This document shows, piece by piece, positions 7,939 through 15,685 of a DNA stretch of 41,420 bases. Source of the stretch: Micromonospora orduensis (GTDB lineage Bacteria > Actinomycetota > Actinomycetes > Mycobacteriales > Micromonosporaceae); contig NZ_VDFY01000086.1 in NCBI RefSeq assembly GCF_006228125.1, forward strand, positions 1 to 41,420. Direction: 5' to 3'. Made by a program: the position numbers and the translations under genes. The notes beneath the pieces were generated by a model. The model saw only the letters and a program-made list of their open reading frames with translations, ran no database searches and was not told the DNA's origin. How positions within the stretch are numbered: position 1 is the stretch's first letter; each line of letters opens with the position of its first letter.

Positions 7939-9671
7939 CGGTCGACCGTACCTTTGGCGGCGAGCGGCTCCGACGCGGCCGGAGCCGGACAGACCCGCTC
8001 GCCGGCGAGCCGACGCCGCAGCGCCCAGGCGAGCAGGGCGATCGAGGCCGCGGCGAGTACCGGCTGCGCCGGGGCGAACCAGCTCATCGCGCCGCTGTAG
8101 CCGAGCGCGATCAGGACGATCTTGTTGCAGACGGGGCAGCCGACGGCGAACAGGGACAGGGTCGCCCCGGTCACGCCGGTCCGCGACTCTCCGCGGCCCA
8201 CCGCCTTGTCGCCAGTTCCGGCGACGGGCGCGACGTAGGTCGCCAGGAGCAGCCCCGACAGGGCCGCGGTCACCACCAGCACCGGCCACGCCCACCAGGT
8301 GACGGCCATGTCACGGCTGAAGTAGGGGGTGTCGATCAGGTCGGTGGGAACCGCGATCACCACCGTGGTCCCCACGGCGCCGGCGACCGCCGCCATCCAT
8401 CGTCGAGCCGGCCATGCCGCGGGGCCGGGCGTGAGGGTCACTCCGGCCACGTCGGTGGCGGACGGCAGCGGGGCGGCAGCCGTTTCCGGGGTTGCGGCAC
8501 GACGTCGGCGCAGCACCAGGACGGTGACCGCGGCCAACCCTGCGACGAGGAGGACCAGTTCGTCCGGTACGTCGCCGAGCGTTCCGGTCACCCACTCCTG
8601 CGCGGCGCCCTCGATGTCGGTCAGCCCGAAACCGCCGGACAGGCCGGCCGTGCCGTCGAAGACCAGGAAGAGGACGCCCAGGGCGACGAAGAGCAGACCG
8701 GAGACGGTTGACGTGGTGTGCAGGTGCAGCCGGCCGACGGAGAACGGCCGGCCTCGCAGCCACCGGCGCTCGCCGATGCGCCACCGGTCCCAGACGAGGG
8801 CGAGCAGCAGCAGGGGTGCCGTCATGCCCAGGGCGTAGACGGCCAGCAGGGCACCCCCGGTCGCGGGCTGCTCGGAGGTCGCGGCGACCGTGAGGATGCC
8901 GCCCAGGATCGGACCGGAGCAGAAGCCGGCCAGCCCGTAGACCGCGCCGAGGGCGATGGCCTGCTTGAATGCCTCGTACGGCTGGGCCCCGATGACGGGT
9001 GTGTTGCCGACGATGAACGCCGGGGTGCCGGTGATGCCCATCGAGGTCGCTTCCTGCTGGTCCCGGTCGATGACGTCGCGGGTGACGGCGGACGCCCGGT
9101 CGGCGTCGAAGCGGGCCAGGTCCAAGCCGATGCGCCGAGCGATGTCACGCAGGGCGGCGTCGTTGAGGGCTCCGCTGTTCACCCGGCGCTCCGTGGCGTA
9201 CAGGGCGTTGTGGAACTCCCAGAACTTGCCCTGGACGGCGGCGGCCCGGGCCGCGGCGGCGGCATCGCGGGATTCCGCACCGAGATAGGGCAGGTCCCGC
9301 CACTCGATCCGGACCAGACCCTTGTCGACGTATTCCCGGATCAGTCTGGGCTCGGTCCCCCGGGCGTGCCTCCCGCAGAACGGGCATTGGAAGTCGGCGT
9401 ATTCGATGATCACGACGGGTGCGTCGGCCTTGCCGCGCGCGACGGGGTCGTTGGGTGTGCGCCGGGCCAGTCCGGCGAAGGGATTCTCCTCCTGGCCACC
9501 GGCCGTTCCCGCAGCGGCGGTCTCGGCAGCCGGGGCGGACGGCTTGTCGGCGGGCCGGGCGAAGATCGCGAGGACGGCGACGATCGCGATGACCACAACC
9601 GGACCCAGCCAGCCAGCCGCCCGACGGATCGGCGGCGGGGTCTGCCGGGCGCTCCTGCGCGACGGCTTCAT
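7935..9671 (-). CDS. DsbA-like / truncated CcdA / GCPVCNK membrane fusion protein
   Basis: One 578-residue frame. A signal-anchor helix (about 22-38) precedes a DsbA-type thioredoxin domain (about 78-240) with CPFC at 96-99 and a TGTPAFIVG cis-Pro loop at 215-222. At residue 241 it changes to LGAVYGLAGFCSGPILGG, which in CcdA proteins is the fourth transmembrane helix. The first three CcdA helices with their own cysteine are absent. The CcdA part runs to about 395. A third region (420-560) has several helices and GCPVCNKIVLIALG (511-524), seen in separate actinobacterial membrane proteins. ATG 9671 has GGAGGAG 13 bases upstream. A deletion fusion seems likelier than a designed protein; it could still be made. 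Its stop overlaps blaI. Confidence 0.75.
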   Translation of the reverse strand: MKPSRRSARQTPPPIRRAAGWLGPVVVIAIVAVLAIFARPADKPSAPAAETAAAGTAGGQEENPFAGLARRTPNDPVARGKADAPVVIIEYADFQCPFCGRHARGTEPRLIREYVDKGLVRIEWRDLPYLGAESRDAAAAARAAAVQGKFWEFHNALYATERRVNSGALNDAALRDIARRIGLDLARFDADRASAVTRDVIDRDQQEATSMGITGTPAFIVGNTPVIGAQPYEAFKQAIALGAVYGLAGFCSGPILGGILTVAATSEQPATGGALLAVYALGMTAPLLLLALVWDRWRIGERRWLRGRPFSVGRLHLHTTSTVSGLLFVALGVLFLVFDGTAGLSGGFGLTDIEGAAQEWVTGTLGDVPDELVLLVAGLAAVTVLVLRRRRAATPETAAAPLPSATDVAGVTLTPGPAAWPARRWMAAVAGAVGTTVVIAVPTDLIDTPYFSRDMAVTWWAWPVLVVTAALSGLLLATYVAPVAGTGDKAVGRGESRTGVTGATLSLFAVGCPVCNKIVLIALGYSGAMSWFAPAQPVLAAASIALLAWALRRRLAGERVCPAPAASEPLAAKGTVDR

Positions 9672-9685
9672 CGGGTTTTCATGTC
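9669..9685 (-). promoter_or_regulatory. Four-codon leader ORF overlapping the DsbA-fusion start
   Basis: On the minus strand GGAGGAGAC is followed by ATGAAAACCCGATGA: an out-of-frame ATG at ideal spacing, four codons, then TGA overlapping the ATG of the main gene. This could couple initiation, or mark a lost base in the original start region. Confidence 0.35.
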
Positions 9686-9707
9686 TCCTCCGGTCGGGGG
9701 TCCACAC

Positions 9708-9756
9708 CTACTAACCAACATAGTACTAAGGACCCTAGTACTAGATTGGTTAGTAG
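9708..9756. promoter_or_regulatory. 49-bp palindromic operator, probable BlaI-type site
   Basis: Outer arms CTACTAACCAA (9708-9718) and TTGGTTAGTAG (9746-9756) are perfect inverted repeats. Between them two copies of the self-palindrome TAGTACTA (9721-9728 and 9736-9743) sit symmetrically around 9732. It is the most AT-rich spot nearby and lies 37 bp before the DsbA-fusion start. BlaI-family repressors bind such TAGTA-type dyads, so the downstream blaI product is the natural ligand. Confidence 0.65.
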
Positions 9757-9761
9757 AGACG

Positions 9762-9794
9762 CGAGGGGCGCCCGGACCTGCCGGACGCCCCTCG
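9762..9794. terminator. Hairpin terminator after the TauE gene
   Basis: Arms CGAGGGGCGCCCGG (9762-9775) and CCGGACGCCCCTCG (9781-9794) pair with a single C/A mismatch and a five-base loop, eight bases beyond the stop of the minus-strand TauE gene. Confidence 0.7.
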
Positions 9795-9802
9795 TGTTCG
9801 CA

Positions 9803-10714
9803 TCAGTGGCGGGACGAGGACCCCACCGGCGCAGGACTGACCGCCTCGCTCTGCGGTTCCGGTTCCGGCTTCCTACGGCCACGCAGCACGGTCACCGCCA
9901 CAGCGATCGCGGCGGCAACACCGACGCCGGTCCAGAGCAGCGGGTTCGTCCGCAGCTGTTCGGGCAGTTGCTGGGCGAGGACGAAGACGCCCATCACCAC
10001 GACGAACCAGCCGAACGACTTGCGCAGGATGTCGGCGGGGATCCGTCCGGCGAGCCGGCCGCCGACGAAACTGCCAGCGATGGCGGCTGCGGTGACCGCG
10101 GCGGCGAGGCCCCAGTTGATGTGCACGCTGGACAGGTAGCCGGCCAGGCCGGCGAAGGACTTCATCGCGATGACCACCAGGGAGGTGCCGACCGCGACCG
10201 GCATCGGCAGGCCGCCGAGCAGGGCCAGGGCCGGCACCACCAGGAAGCCACCGCCGGCGCCGACCAGGCCGGTGACCAGGCCGACGACGATGCCGTCGAT
10301 GATCACCCGGAACACCGGCAGCTCGTGCGGCACGGGCTTGCCCTCGGCGGAGCGTCGGCCGCGGATCATCGCGACCGCGGTGGCCAGCATCATCACCGCG
10401 AACCCGGTGAGCAGGAACCCGGCCGGGATGAACTCGGCCAGGCGGCCGCCGGCGTAGGCGCCGGTCATGCCGGCGAAGCCGAAGATCAGGCCGGTGCGCC
10501 AGCGCACCCGGTGGGCCCGGGCGTGTGGGATGACGCCCACCGCGCTGGTGGCGCCGACGACGAGCAGCGAGGTCGCGATGGCCTCTTTCGCGGGCAGGTC
10601 GGCGACGTAGACCAGCAGGGGTACGGCGAGGATCGACCCGCCGCCACCGAGCAGCCCGAGGCTGACGCCGATCAGGACGGCCAGGCCGACGGTCAACAGC
10701 AGGCTGGCGGTCAT
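9803..10714 (-). CDS. TauE/SafE-family sulfite/sulfur anion exporter
   Basis: An intact 303-residue polytopic membrane protein. The two halves carry the family glycine motifs: IGVSLGLLGGGGSILAVPLL near the N-terminus and GLVTGLVGAGGGFLVVPAL in the middle, with TSLVVIAMKSF following the second. About eight helices are visible. It probably exports sulfite or a related sulfur oxyanion, the end product of persulfide dioxygenase action, which fits its place as last gene of the CstR-controlled operon. ATG 10714 overlaps the stop of the rhodanese-YgaP gene (ATGA). The cytoplasmic tail after about 275 is charged and Pro-rich. Confidence 0.9.
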   Translation of the reverse strand: MTASLLLTVGLAVLIGVSLGLLGGGGSILAVPLLVYVADLPAKEAIATSLLVVGATSAVGVIPHARAHRVRWRTGLIFGFAGMTGAYAGGRLAEFIPAGFLLTGFAVMMLATAVAMIRGRRSAEGKPVPHELPVFRVIIDGIVVGLVTGLVGAGGGFLVVPALALLGGLPMPVAVGTSLVVIAMKSFAGLAGYLSSVHINWGLAAAVTAAAIAGSFVGGRLAGRIPADILRKSFGWFVVVMGVFVLAQQLPEQLRTNPLLWTGVGVAAAIAVAVTVLRGRRKPEPEPQSEAVSPAPVGSSSRH

Positions 10715-11310
10715 GCCCGCTCCCCGGGGCTCTCGCGGAGCTGGCCGACGATGGTGTCCAGGTCGCAGCTGGCGCCCCGGTTGTACGGCAGCTTGCCGAG
10801 CATCATGCCCATGGCGCAGGTGTTGGTGACGGCGGCGAAGGTAAGGCCGGCGCCGATGAACCCGGCGACCCACTTCAGCTGCGGCACGAACACCGAACCG
10901 ACGACGCTGGCCAGGACGATGGACCCGGCGACCAGGCGGACCTGCCGCTCCAGGTCCCAGCGGGGGGCGCCCTGCTTGATCGGGGCGTTGGCGGCCTGCC
11001 AGGCCATGATACCGCCGTTGAGGACCTTCAGGTTCGGCAGGCCGACCCCGGCCAGGGTCTGCTCGGCCTGGGTGGCGCGGGCACCGGAACGGCAGATCAG
11101 CACCACGTCCTCGTCCAGGTGGTTGCGCAGCTCCTCGCGGTGCTCCTTGAGCAGATCCAGCGGCACGTTGTAGGAGCCGGCGATGTGCGAGGTCTCGAAC
11201 TCCGCCGGGGTACGCACGTCCAGCAGGCGCGGCGCCCGGCCGGAATCAATCAGCTCCCGCAGGCTGGCGGCGTCGAGGGTGGCGGGGCGGGCGGTGTCGG
11301 AAGTACTCAT
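10711..11310 (-). CDS. Rhodanese-YgaP type membrane sulfurtransferase
   Basis: A 199-residue protein with a rhodanese domain (about 10-110) and active cysteine C73 in ICRSGARA. A YgaP-like DUF2892 region with two helices (about 125-168) and a Cys-containing tail, TNTCAMGMMLGKLPYNRGASCD, follows. YgaP-type proteins carry persulfide sulfur at the membrane. AGGAGAT directly precedes ATG 11310. It lies between the MBL-rhodanese gene and the TauE exporter in one minus-strand operon, consistent with passing sulfane sulfur between oxidation and export. Confidence 0.9.
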   Translation of the reverse strand: MSTSDTARPATLDAASLRELIDSGRAPRLLDVRTPAEFETSHIAGSYNVPLDLLKEHREELRNHLDEDVVLICRSGARATQAEQTLAGVGLPNLKVLNGGIMAWQAANAPIKQGAPRWDLERQVRLVAGSIVLASVVGSVFVPQLKWVAGFIGAGLTFAAVTNTCAMGMMLGKLPYNRGASCDLDTIVGQLRESPGERA

Positions 11311-11357
11311 ATCTCCTCTTTCACGGACAAAGCGCTACACGTCATGGCAGGGGGATG

Positions 11358-11375
11358 CCGTCCGGCGCCGGACGG
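11358..11375. promoter_or_regulatory. 18-bp perfect palindrome between operon genes
   Basis: CCGTCCGGCGCCGGACGG lies in the 82-bp gap between the MBL-rhodanese and rhodanese-YgaP genes. It can form a hairpin and may attenuate or stabilise the operon transcript; no T-run follows. Function is not determinable from sequence. Confidence 0.4.
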
Positions 11376-11392
11376 TGGTCGTACGGTTCGGG

Positions 11393-12793
11393 TCAGGCGT
11401 TCGCGACCATTTCCAGGCCGGCGTCGGCGGCCTGGTCGAACTTGTCGTCGACGACGACCACCTCCCGGCCGGCGTTCGCCAGCAGAGAGGCTGCGGCGGT
11501 GGCCCGGTAGCCGGAGCCGCAGTGCACCCAGACGGCGCCGGCCGGTACGTCGGCCAGCCGCTTGGGCAGGTCGGGCAGCGGGATGTGCACGGCGCCGTCG
11601 ATGTGGCTGGTCCGCCACTCGTTGGTCATCCGCACGTCGAGCACCACGTCCGCAGCGGGCAGGCCGGCGGGGACGTGGCCGGTGCGGGCCGCCGCGAGGG
11701 CCGGGAAGTCTGCCATCCGCAGCTCCCGCAGCTGCCCGGGCTCGGCCGCCCACTGCTCGGCCTCGCCGGTGGCCTGCGCGGCCGGGCGGTCGATGCCGAT
11801 GCGGACCAGCTCGCGCTGGGCGGCGGCGACCTGGTCCGGCGTCTCGGCGAGCAGGGTGATCGGCACCCCCCAGTCGACCAGCCAGCCGAGCCAGGTCGAC
11901 ATCGGGCCGTCGAGCCCGAGGCTGACCGTGCCGGCCAGGTGCGAGGCGGCGTACGCCTTGCGGTGCCGTAGGTCCACCACCCACTGCCCGTCGGCCATCC
12001 GCTCGCGCAGTTCGGCGGCGTCGGCGCGGGTCACCGGGGTGAGGTCGACCGGAGCCGGACCGGCGAAGTTCGCCACGCCCATGTGGGCGTAGTACGCCGG
12101 GTAGGCGTCGAGACCCGCGAGGGTCTCGGTCACGAACTTGTCCGCAGCCAGCTTGAGCGCCGGGTTGGCCTGCTTCTCCCGACCGATCGTCGACTCGGGC
12201 GCATCGGACTGGCTGGCCGAGCAGAAGCTGCCGAAACCGTGCGTCGGCCACACCTCGGCCCCGTCGGGCAACAGGTCCGCCAGCCGCTTCGCCGAGGCGT
12301 GCTGGTGGTGGGCCAGCTCGTGGGCGTGCTCCTTTCCGAGCAGGTCGGTGCGCCCCGTCGTCCCAAACAGCAGCGACCCTCCAGTGAAGACGCCCGCCGG
12401 CTGCCAACCGTCGTCGGCGGCCTCGTCGAGGACGTACGACAGGTGGTGGAAGGTGTGGCCCGGCGTGGCGATCACCCGCAGCCGCAGGGCGTCCGAGACG
12501 GGCACCACGTCGCCGTCGGAAATCGGCATGCGGTCGAAGCCGACCTCGTCGGCCGCGGCCACCAGATAGCGGGCGCCGGTCACCCGGGCCAGTTCCAGGC
12601 CGCCGGAGACGTAGTCGTTGTGGATGTGCGTCTCCACCACATGGGTGATGCGGACGCCCTTCTCCCCCGCCAGGTACATGACCCGGTCGATGTCGCGCTG
12701 CGGGTCGACCACGATTGCCGCCTGCCCGTCCGAGGCCAGGTAGCTCCGGTCGCCCAGGGACGATGTCGCGATAACAGACACCTCAACTGTCAC
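11393..12793 (-). CDS. Persulfide dioxygenase: MBL-fold plus two rhodanese domains
   Basis: A 466-residue protein. The N-terminal metallo-beta-lactamase domain (about 1-240) has THIHNDY (H56, H58, D60), PGHTFHH (H113) and PTHGFGS (H185), the mononuclear iron site of ETHE1-like enzymes that oxidise glutathione or low-molecular-weight persulfide to sulfite. A first rhodanese domain (about 255-345) lacks its cysteine and a second (about 375-455) has the active loop VHCGSGYRA. GTG 12793 is chosen because AAAGGAG lies seven bases upstream; a longer frame would run through the operator. It heads the operon with rhodanese-YgaP and TauE, behind a CstR-type operator. A paralogue with the same domain order is at 16186. 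Confidence 0.9.
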   Translation of the reverse strand: MTVEVSVIATSSLGDRSYLASDGQAAIVVDPQRDIDRVMYLAGEKGVRITHVVETHIHNDYVSGGLELARVTGARYLVAAADEVGFDRMPISDGDVVPVSDALRLRVIATPGHTFHHLSYVLDEAADDGWQPAGVFTGGSLLFGTTGRTDLLGKEHAHELAHHQHASAKRLADLLPDGAEVWPTHGFGSFCSASQSDAPESTIGREKQANPALKLAADKFVTETLAGLDAYPAYYAHMGVANFAGPAPVDLTPVTRADAAELRERMADGQWVVDLRHRKAYAASHLAGTVSLGLDGPMSTWLGWLVDWGVPITLLAETPDQVAAAQRELVRIGIDRPAAQATGEAEQWAAEPGQLRELRMADFPALAAARTGHVPAGLPAADVVLDVRMTNEWRTSHIDGAVHIPLPDLPKRLADVPAGAVWVHCGSGYRATAAASLLANAGREVVVVDDKFDQAADAGLEMVANA

Positions 12794-12816
12794 TGGCGTT
12801 CTCCTTTCAAAACCTA

Positions 12817-12834
12817 TATACCCCGGGGGGTATA
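12817..12834. promoter_or_regulatory. CstR-type operator 1
   Basis: TATACCCCGGGGGGTATA, 23 bp before the MBL-rhodanese start. It is one of seven G/C-tract dyads in this window. CsoR/CstR repressors bind such ATACCCC/GGGGTAT sites, and a CstR-type gene is adjacent. Confidence 0.8.
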
Positions 12835-12914
12835 GGGGAGGCACAATCCTGCCCGCTCATGTCCAACGGTTACCCGCCCGTGCCGCCGTCAAGCAGCGCG
12901 GGCGGGTCGGCCGC

Positions 12915-13184
12915 TCAGGCGAGTGCCAGGAAGAGCTTCTCCAGCTCCTCCTCGGTCATCTCCGGCGCCTCGCCGCGCTCGCGCGCGGCCTCGCAGTGCC
13001 GCATGCCCGAGGCGATGATCTTGTAGCCGGCGCGGTCGATGGCCTTCGACACCGCTGCCAGCTGGGTCAGCGCCTCGCGGCAGTCCTGACCGCTCTCCAT
13101 CATCTCGATGACCGCGTTCAGCTGTCCCCGTGCCCGCTTGAGCCGGGTCAGGGCGTCGCTGGTCATTTCAGGTCGAAGATTCAT
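12915..13184 (-). CDS. cstR: CstR-type persulfide-sensing repressor (CsoR family)
   Basis: An 89-residue all-helical DUF156 protein. The two conserved cysteines are C35 (SGQDCREAL) and C64 (GMRHCEAA). The position of the copper-ligand histidine of CsoR, four residues before the second cysteine, is G60 here, so this is predicted to sense persulfides by forming a C35-C64 sulfur bridge as CstR does, not copper. H63 is adjacent to C64 but out of register. GAGGTGGGG precedes ATG 13184. Two operators overlap the divergent promoter region with the SQR gene, implying autorepression. All seven related boxes in the window are probably its targets. Confidence 0.9.
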   Translation of the reverse strand: MNLRPEMTSDALTRLKRARGQLNAVIEMMESGQDCREALTQLAAVSKAIDRAGYKIIASGMRHCEAARERGEAPEMTEEELEKLFLALA

Positions 13185-13206
13185 CGCCCCACCTCTCGCC
13201 TCCACC

Positions 13207-13221
13207 ATACCCCGGGGGGTA
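13207..13221. promoter_or_regulatory. CstR-type operator 2
   Basis: ATACCCCGGGGGGTA, 22 bp before the cstR start on the minus strand; probable autoregulatory site. Confidence 0.8.
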
Positions 13222-13236
13222 CTGATTCGCGACCGG

Positions 13237-13252
13237 ATACCCCCCCGGGTAT
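13237..13252. promoter_or_regulatory. CstR-type operator 3
   Basis: ATACCCCCCCGGGTAT, 30 bp from operator 2 and 83 bp before the SQR start. It serves the divergent plus-strand SQR-DUF302 unit. Confidence 0.8.
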
Positions 13253-13335
13253 GCTGAACCTCGAAGGTCGCCGGCACATTCCCCGCCCCTGGGTGGTGTG
13301 CCCGGCGGTCGCCCTTCTCATGCCTGGGAGGTTCC

Positions 13336-14301
13336 ATGACTACGGTCCGGCATCATCAGGTGGTCATCGACGGCGGCGGCACCGCCGGCATCAGCGTGGC
13401 CGCGCGGCTACGTCGCCAGGGCGTCACCGACATCGTCCTGGTCGAGCCCTCCGAGCACCACTACTACCAGCCGCTCTGGACTCTGGTGGGAAGTGGCCTC
13501 GCCAAGGCCGGCGAAACCGTACGGCCGCAAGGCAAGCTCATCCCCAAGGGCGTCACTTGGATCCGAGACCGGGCGGCCGCGTCGACCCGGACAACCGGAC
13601 CGTCACGCTCGCCGGCGGCGACACGCTCGCCTACGACCAGCTCGTCATGGCCCCCGGCCTGCAGCTCGACTTCGAGTCCGTGCCCGGTCTGGCCGAGTCG
13701 GTCGGGCGGAACGGGGTGTCGAGCAACTACCGGTTCGACCTCGCCCCCCCGCACCTGGGAGTTCATCCGGAACGTACGCGGTGGCACGGCGATCTTCACC
13801 ATGCCGGCCGGCCCGATCAAGTGCGGCACCAAGGAGAGCATCGACTACGACCTGCTGCACGCCGTACCGCCACAGAGCGCCCCGGCCTGGCTCAAGGACG
13901 GCGCGCTGGCTGATCCCGCCAGCCCGTTCGGCTACCTGGCAGTCGACCAGTACACCTTCCAAAGCACCCGCTGGCCGGACGTCTTCGCGCTCGGTGACGT
14001 GGCGAACCTGCCCACCTCCAAGACCGGAGCGGCCATCCGCAAGCAGGCCCCGGTGGTGGTGGCCAACATGCTCGCCGCGCGCCGGAGCAAGCCGCTGCCG
14101 GCCCGCTACGACGGCTACACCTCCTGCCCGCTGGTCACCGCCCACAACCGGATGCTGCTGGCCGAGTTCGACTACGGGCTCAAGCCGAAGCCCAGCTTCC
14201 CGTTCATCGACACAATGAAGCCGCGCTACGACATGTGGCTGCTCAAGCGCTACGGGCTTTCGGCGCTGTACTGGCACGGCATGCTGCGCGGCCTCGCCTG
14301 A
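13336..14301 (+). pseudogene. Sulfide:quinone oxidoreductase-like gene with deletion and two shifts
   Basis: N-terminus DGGGTAGISVAARL is a Rossmann FAD site, and EHHYYQPLWTLVGSGL and the C-terminal FALGDVANLPTSKTGAAIRKQAPVV are typical of SQR-like flavoproteins. From about 13574 to the seven-C run at 13744-13750 the true reading is in another frame (RVDPDNRTVTLAGGDTLAYDQLVMAPGLQLDF, cut here). A one-base loss and a one-base gain compensate. After GPIKCG about 70 residues found in the family are missing before TKESIDYDLLH. The annotated frame would give 321 residues with a scrambled middle, probably inactive. The single shifts might be sequencing errors; the internal deletion is not. An intact second SQR is at 18657. 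Confidence 0.75.
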
Positions 14302-14381
14302 CCGGCCCGGCACGGCTTTGCCGAAATCACCCACGCCGGTCGTTCGCGGCCGGCACCATCTCAGCTGAGGGAGAGCAGAGC

Positions 14382-14774
14382 ATGAGCTACGCGATGACCA
14401 TCCGGCTGTCCGCCGGGTTCGCCCCGACCGTCGAGCGGGTGCGGGCGGCGCTGAAGGACCAGGGCTTCGGGGTGCTGACCGAGATCGACATGCGGGCCAC
14501 GTTGCGCGAGAAGCTCGGGGTCGAGCTGGAGGAGTACGTCATCCTCGGCGCCTGCAACCCGCCGCTGGCGCATCGGGCCGTGCAGGCCGACCGGAGCATC
14601 GGCCTGCTGCTGCCGTGCAACGTGGTGGTGCGCGCCGACGGGCCGGACGTCACGCTGGTGCAGGCGCTCGATCCGCAGGTGATGGTGCGGCTGAGTGACG
14701 CCGCCGACCTGCGGGGGGTGGCCGACGAGGCGACCCGGCGGATGCGAGCCGCGCTGGACACCCTCTCCGGATGA
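14382..14774 (+). CDS. DUF302 protein
   Basis: A 130-residue protein with the DUF302 signature: FAPTVERVRAALKDQGFGVLTEIDM near the start, EEYVILGACNPPLAHRAV (about 47-64) and IGLLLPCNVVV. It has two cysteines in those motifs. DUF302 proteins are common beside CstR/SQR genes and are of unknown biochemical role. GGGAG lies upstream of ATG 14382. It lies 80 bases after the SQR reading frame and ends at a strong hairpin, so the pair forms one transcription unit. Confidence 0.9.
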   Translation: MSYAMTIRLSAGFAPTVERVRAALKDQGFGVLTEIDMRATLREKLGVELEEYVILGACNPPLAHRAVQADRSIGLLLPCNVVVRADGPDVTLVQALDPQVMVRLSDAADLRGVADEATRRMRAALDTLSG

Positions 14775-14777
14775 GAA

Positions 14778-14815
14778 ACGGCTGGGGTACGGGCGATCGC
14801 CCGTACCCCAGCCGT
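14778..14815. terminator. Bidirectional hairpin terminator
   Basis: A 38-bp perfect palindrome, arms ACGGCTGGGGTACGGGCGA and its complement, between the convergent DUF302 and thioredoxin genes. Confidence 0.85.
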
Positions 14816-14829
14816 GGTCGTTCAGGGTG

Positions 14830-15198
14830 TCACCGGTTGGCCGGCTCCCCGGAGATCTTGGCCCGCACCTCGTCCATGTCGAGGTCACGGACCGCCTGGA
14901 TCACCTGCTCCAGAGCCGCGGCCGGCAGCGCACCCGGCTGGGAGAAGACCAGCACGCCGTCCCGGAAGGCCATCAGCGTCGGGATGGACCGGATCTGGGC
15001 CGCCGCGGCAAGGCTCTGCTCCGCCTCGGTGTCCACCTTGCCGAAGACAATGTCCGGGTGCTTCTCGCTGGCCCGCTCGAAGACTGGCGCGAAGCCCCGA
15101 CACGGACCACACCAGGCCGCCCAGAAGTCGACCAGCACGATTCCGTCCCGGGTCACGGTCTCCTCGAAGTTCGCCCCGGTCAGCGCCACGCTCGCCAT
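14830..15198 (-). CDS. Thioredoxin
   Basis: A 122-residue thioredoxin with WCGPC at 29-33 (FWAAWCGPCRG) and the cis-Pro loop RSIPTLMAF. It can reduce protein disulfides and persulfides. GGAGG lies seven bases before ATG 15198; an in-frame ATG four codons earlier would overlap it. Its promoter region carries a CstR-type operator and is shared with the divergent rhodanese pair, so it belongs to the persulfide response. Confidence 0.95.
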   Translation of the reverse strand: MASVALTGANFEETVTRDGIVLVDFWAAWCGPCRGFAPVFERASEKHPDIVFGKVDTEAEQSLAAAAQIRSIPTLMAFRDGVLVFSQPGALPAAALEQVIQAVRDLDMDEVRAKISGEPANR

Positions 15199-15238
15199 GT
15201 CAACCTCCACATTTCGACAGTGCTTTCACACCTGCAAT

Positions 15239-15253
15239 ATACCCCCGGGGGTA
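15239..15253. promoter_or_regulatory. CstR-type operator 4
   Basis: ATACCCCCGGGGGTA, a perfect dyad, 40 bp before the thioredoxin start. Confidence 0.8.
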
Positions 15254-15336
15254 CTTATTCCCGCGATCACGGCACCCCGACCCGGGCCTGAGGGTGGGGA
15301 TGCGGGGCCGATCCCGGCGCGCTATGGTCGACAGGG

Positions 15337-15352
15337 ATACCCCCCGGGGTAT
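15337..15352. promoter_or_regulatory. CstR-type operator 5
   Basis: ATACCCCCCGGGGTAT, a perfect dyad, 18 bp before the first rhodanese start. Confidence 0.8.
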
Positions 15353-15370
15353 GTTGATTGGGAGGATGAG

Positions 15371-15685
15371 ATGCGAGAGGTGAACCTGGCGGACTTCGCC
15401 GCCGCGCACGCCGAGGGAGCCGCGGTAGTGGACGTCCGCGAGCCGTTCGAGTACGTCGAGGGCCACGTGCCCGGGGCCCGTTCGGTGCCGCTGGCACAAC
15501 TGCCCACAGCGGTGGGGGACCTTCCCCGCAACCGCCCGGTCTACGTCATCTGCGCCAGCGGTAGCCGCAGCCTGGGCGCGGCGCAGTTCCTGGCCCGCGC
15601 GGGCGTCGACGCCCGGTCGGTCACCGGCGGCACCGGCGGGTGGGCCCGCAGTGGTCGCGCCATCGTGACGGGAGCGGACGCGTGA
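15371..15685 (+). CDS. Single-domain rhodanese (sulfurtransferase) 1
   Basis: A 104-residue rhodanese with active-site C61 in the loop CASGSR and the conserved VVDVREPFEYVEGHVPGA. It transfers sulfane sulfur between persulfidic donors and acceptors. GGGAGG lies just before ATG 15371. It overlaps the next rhodanese gene by four bases (GTGA) and is preceded by a CstR-type operator. Confidence 0.9.
   Translation: MREVNLADFAAAHAEGAAVVDVREPFEYVEGHVPGARSVPLAQLPTAVGDLPRNRPVYVICASGSRSLGAAQFLARAGVDARSVTGGTGGWARSGRAIVTGADA

Noticed and set aside
12915..13184. Copper-sensing CsoR assignment for the repressor
   Set aside because: The copper-ligand histidine position is glycine and all linked genes concern sulfur, not copper.
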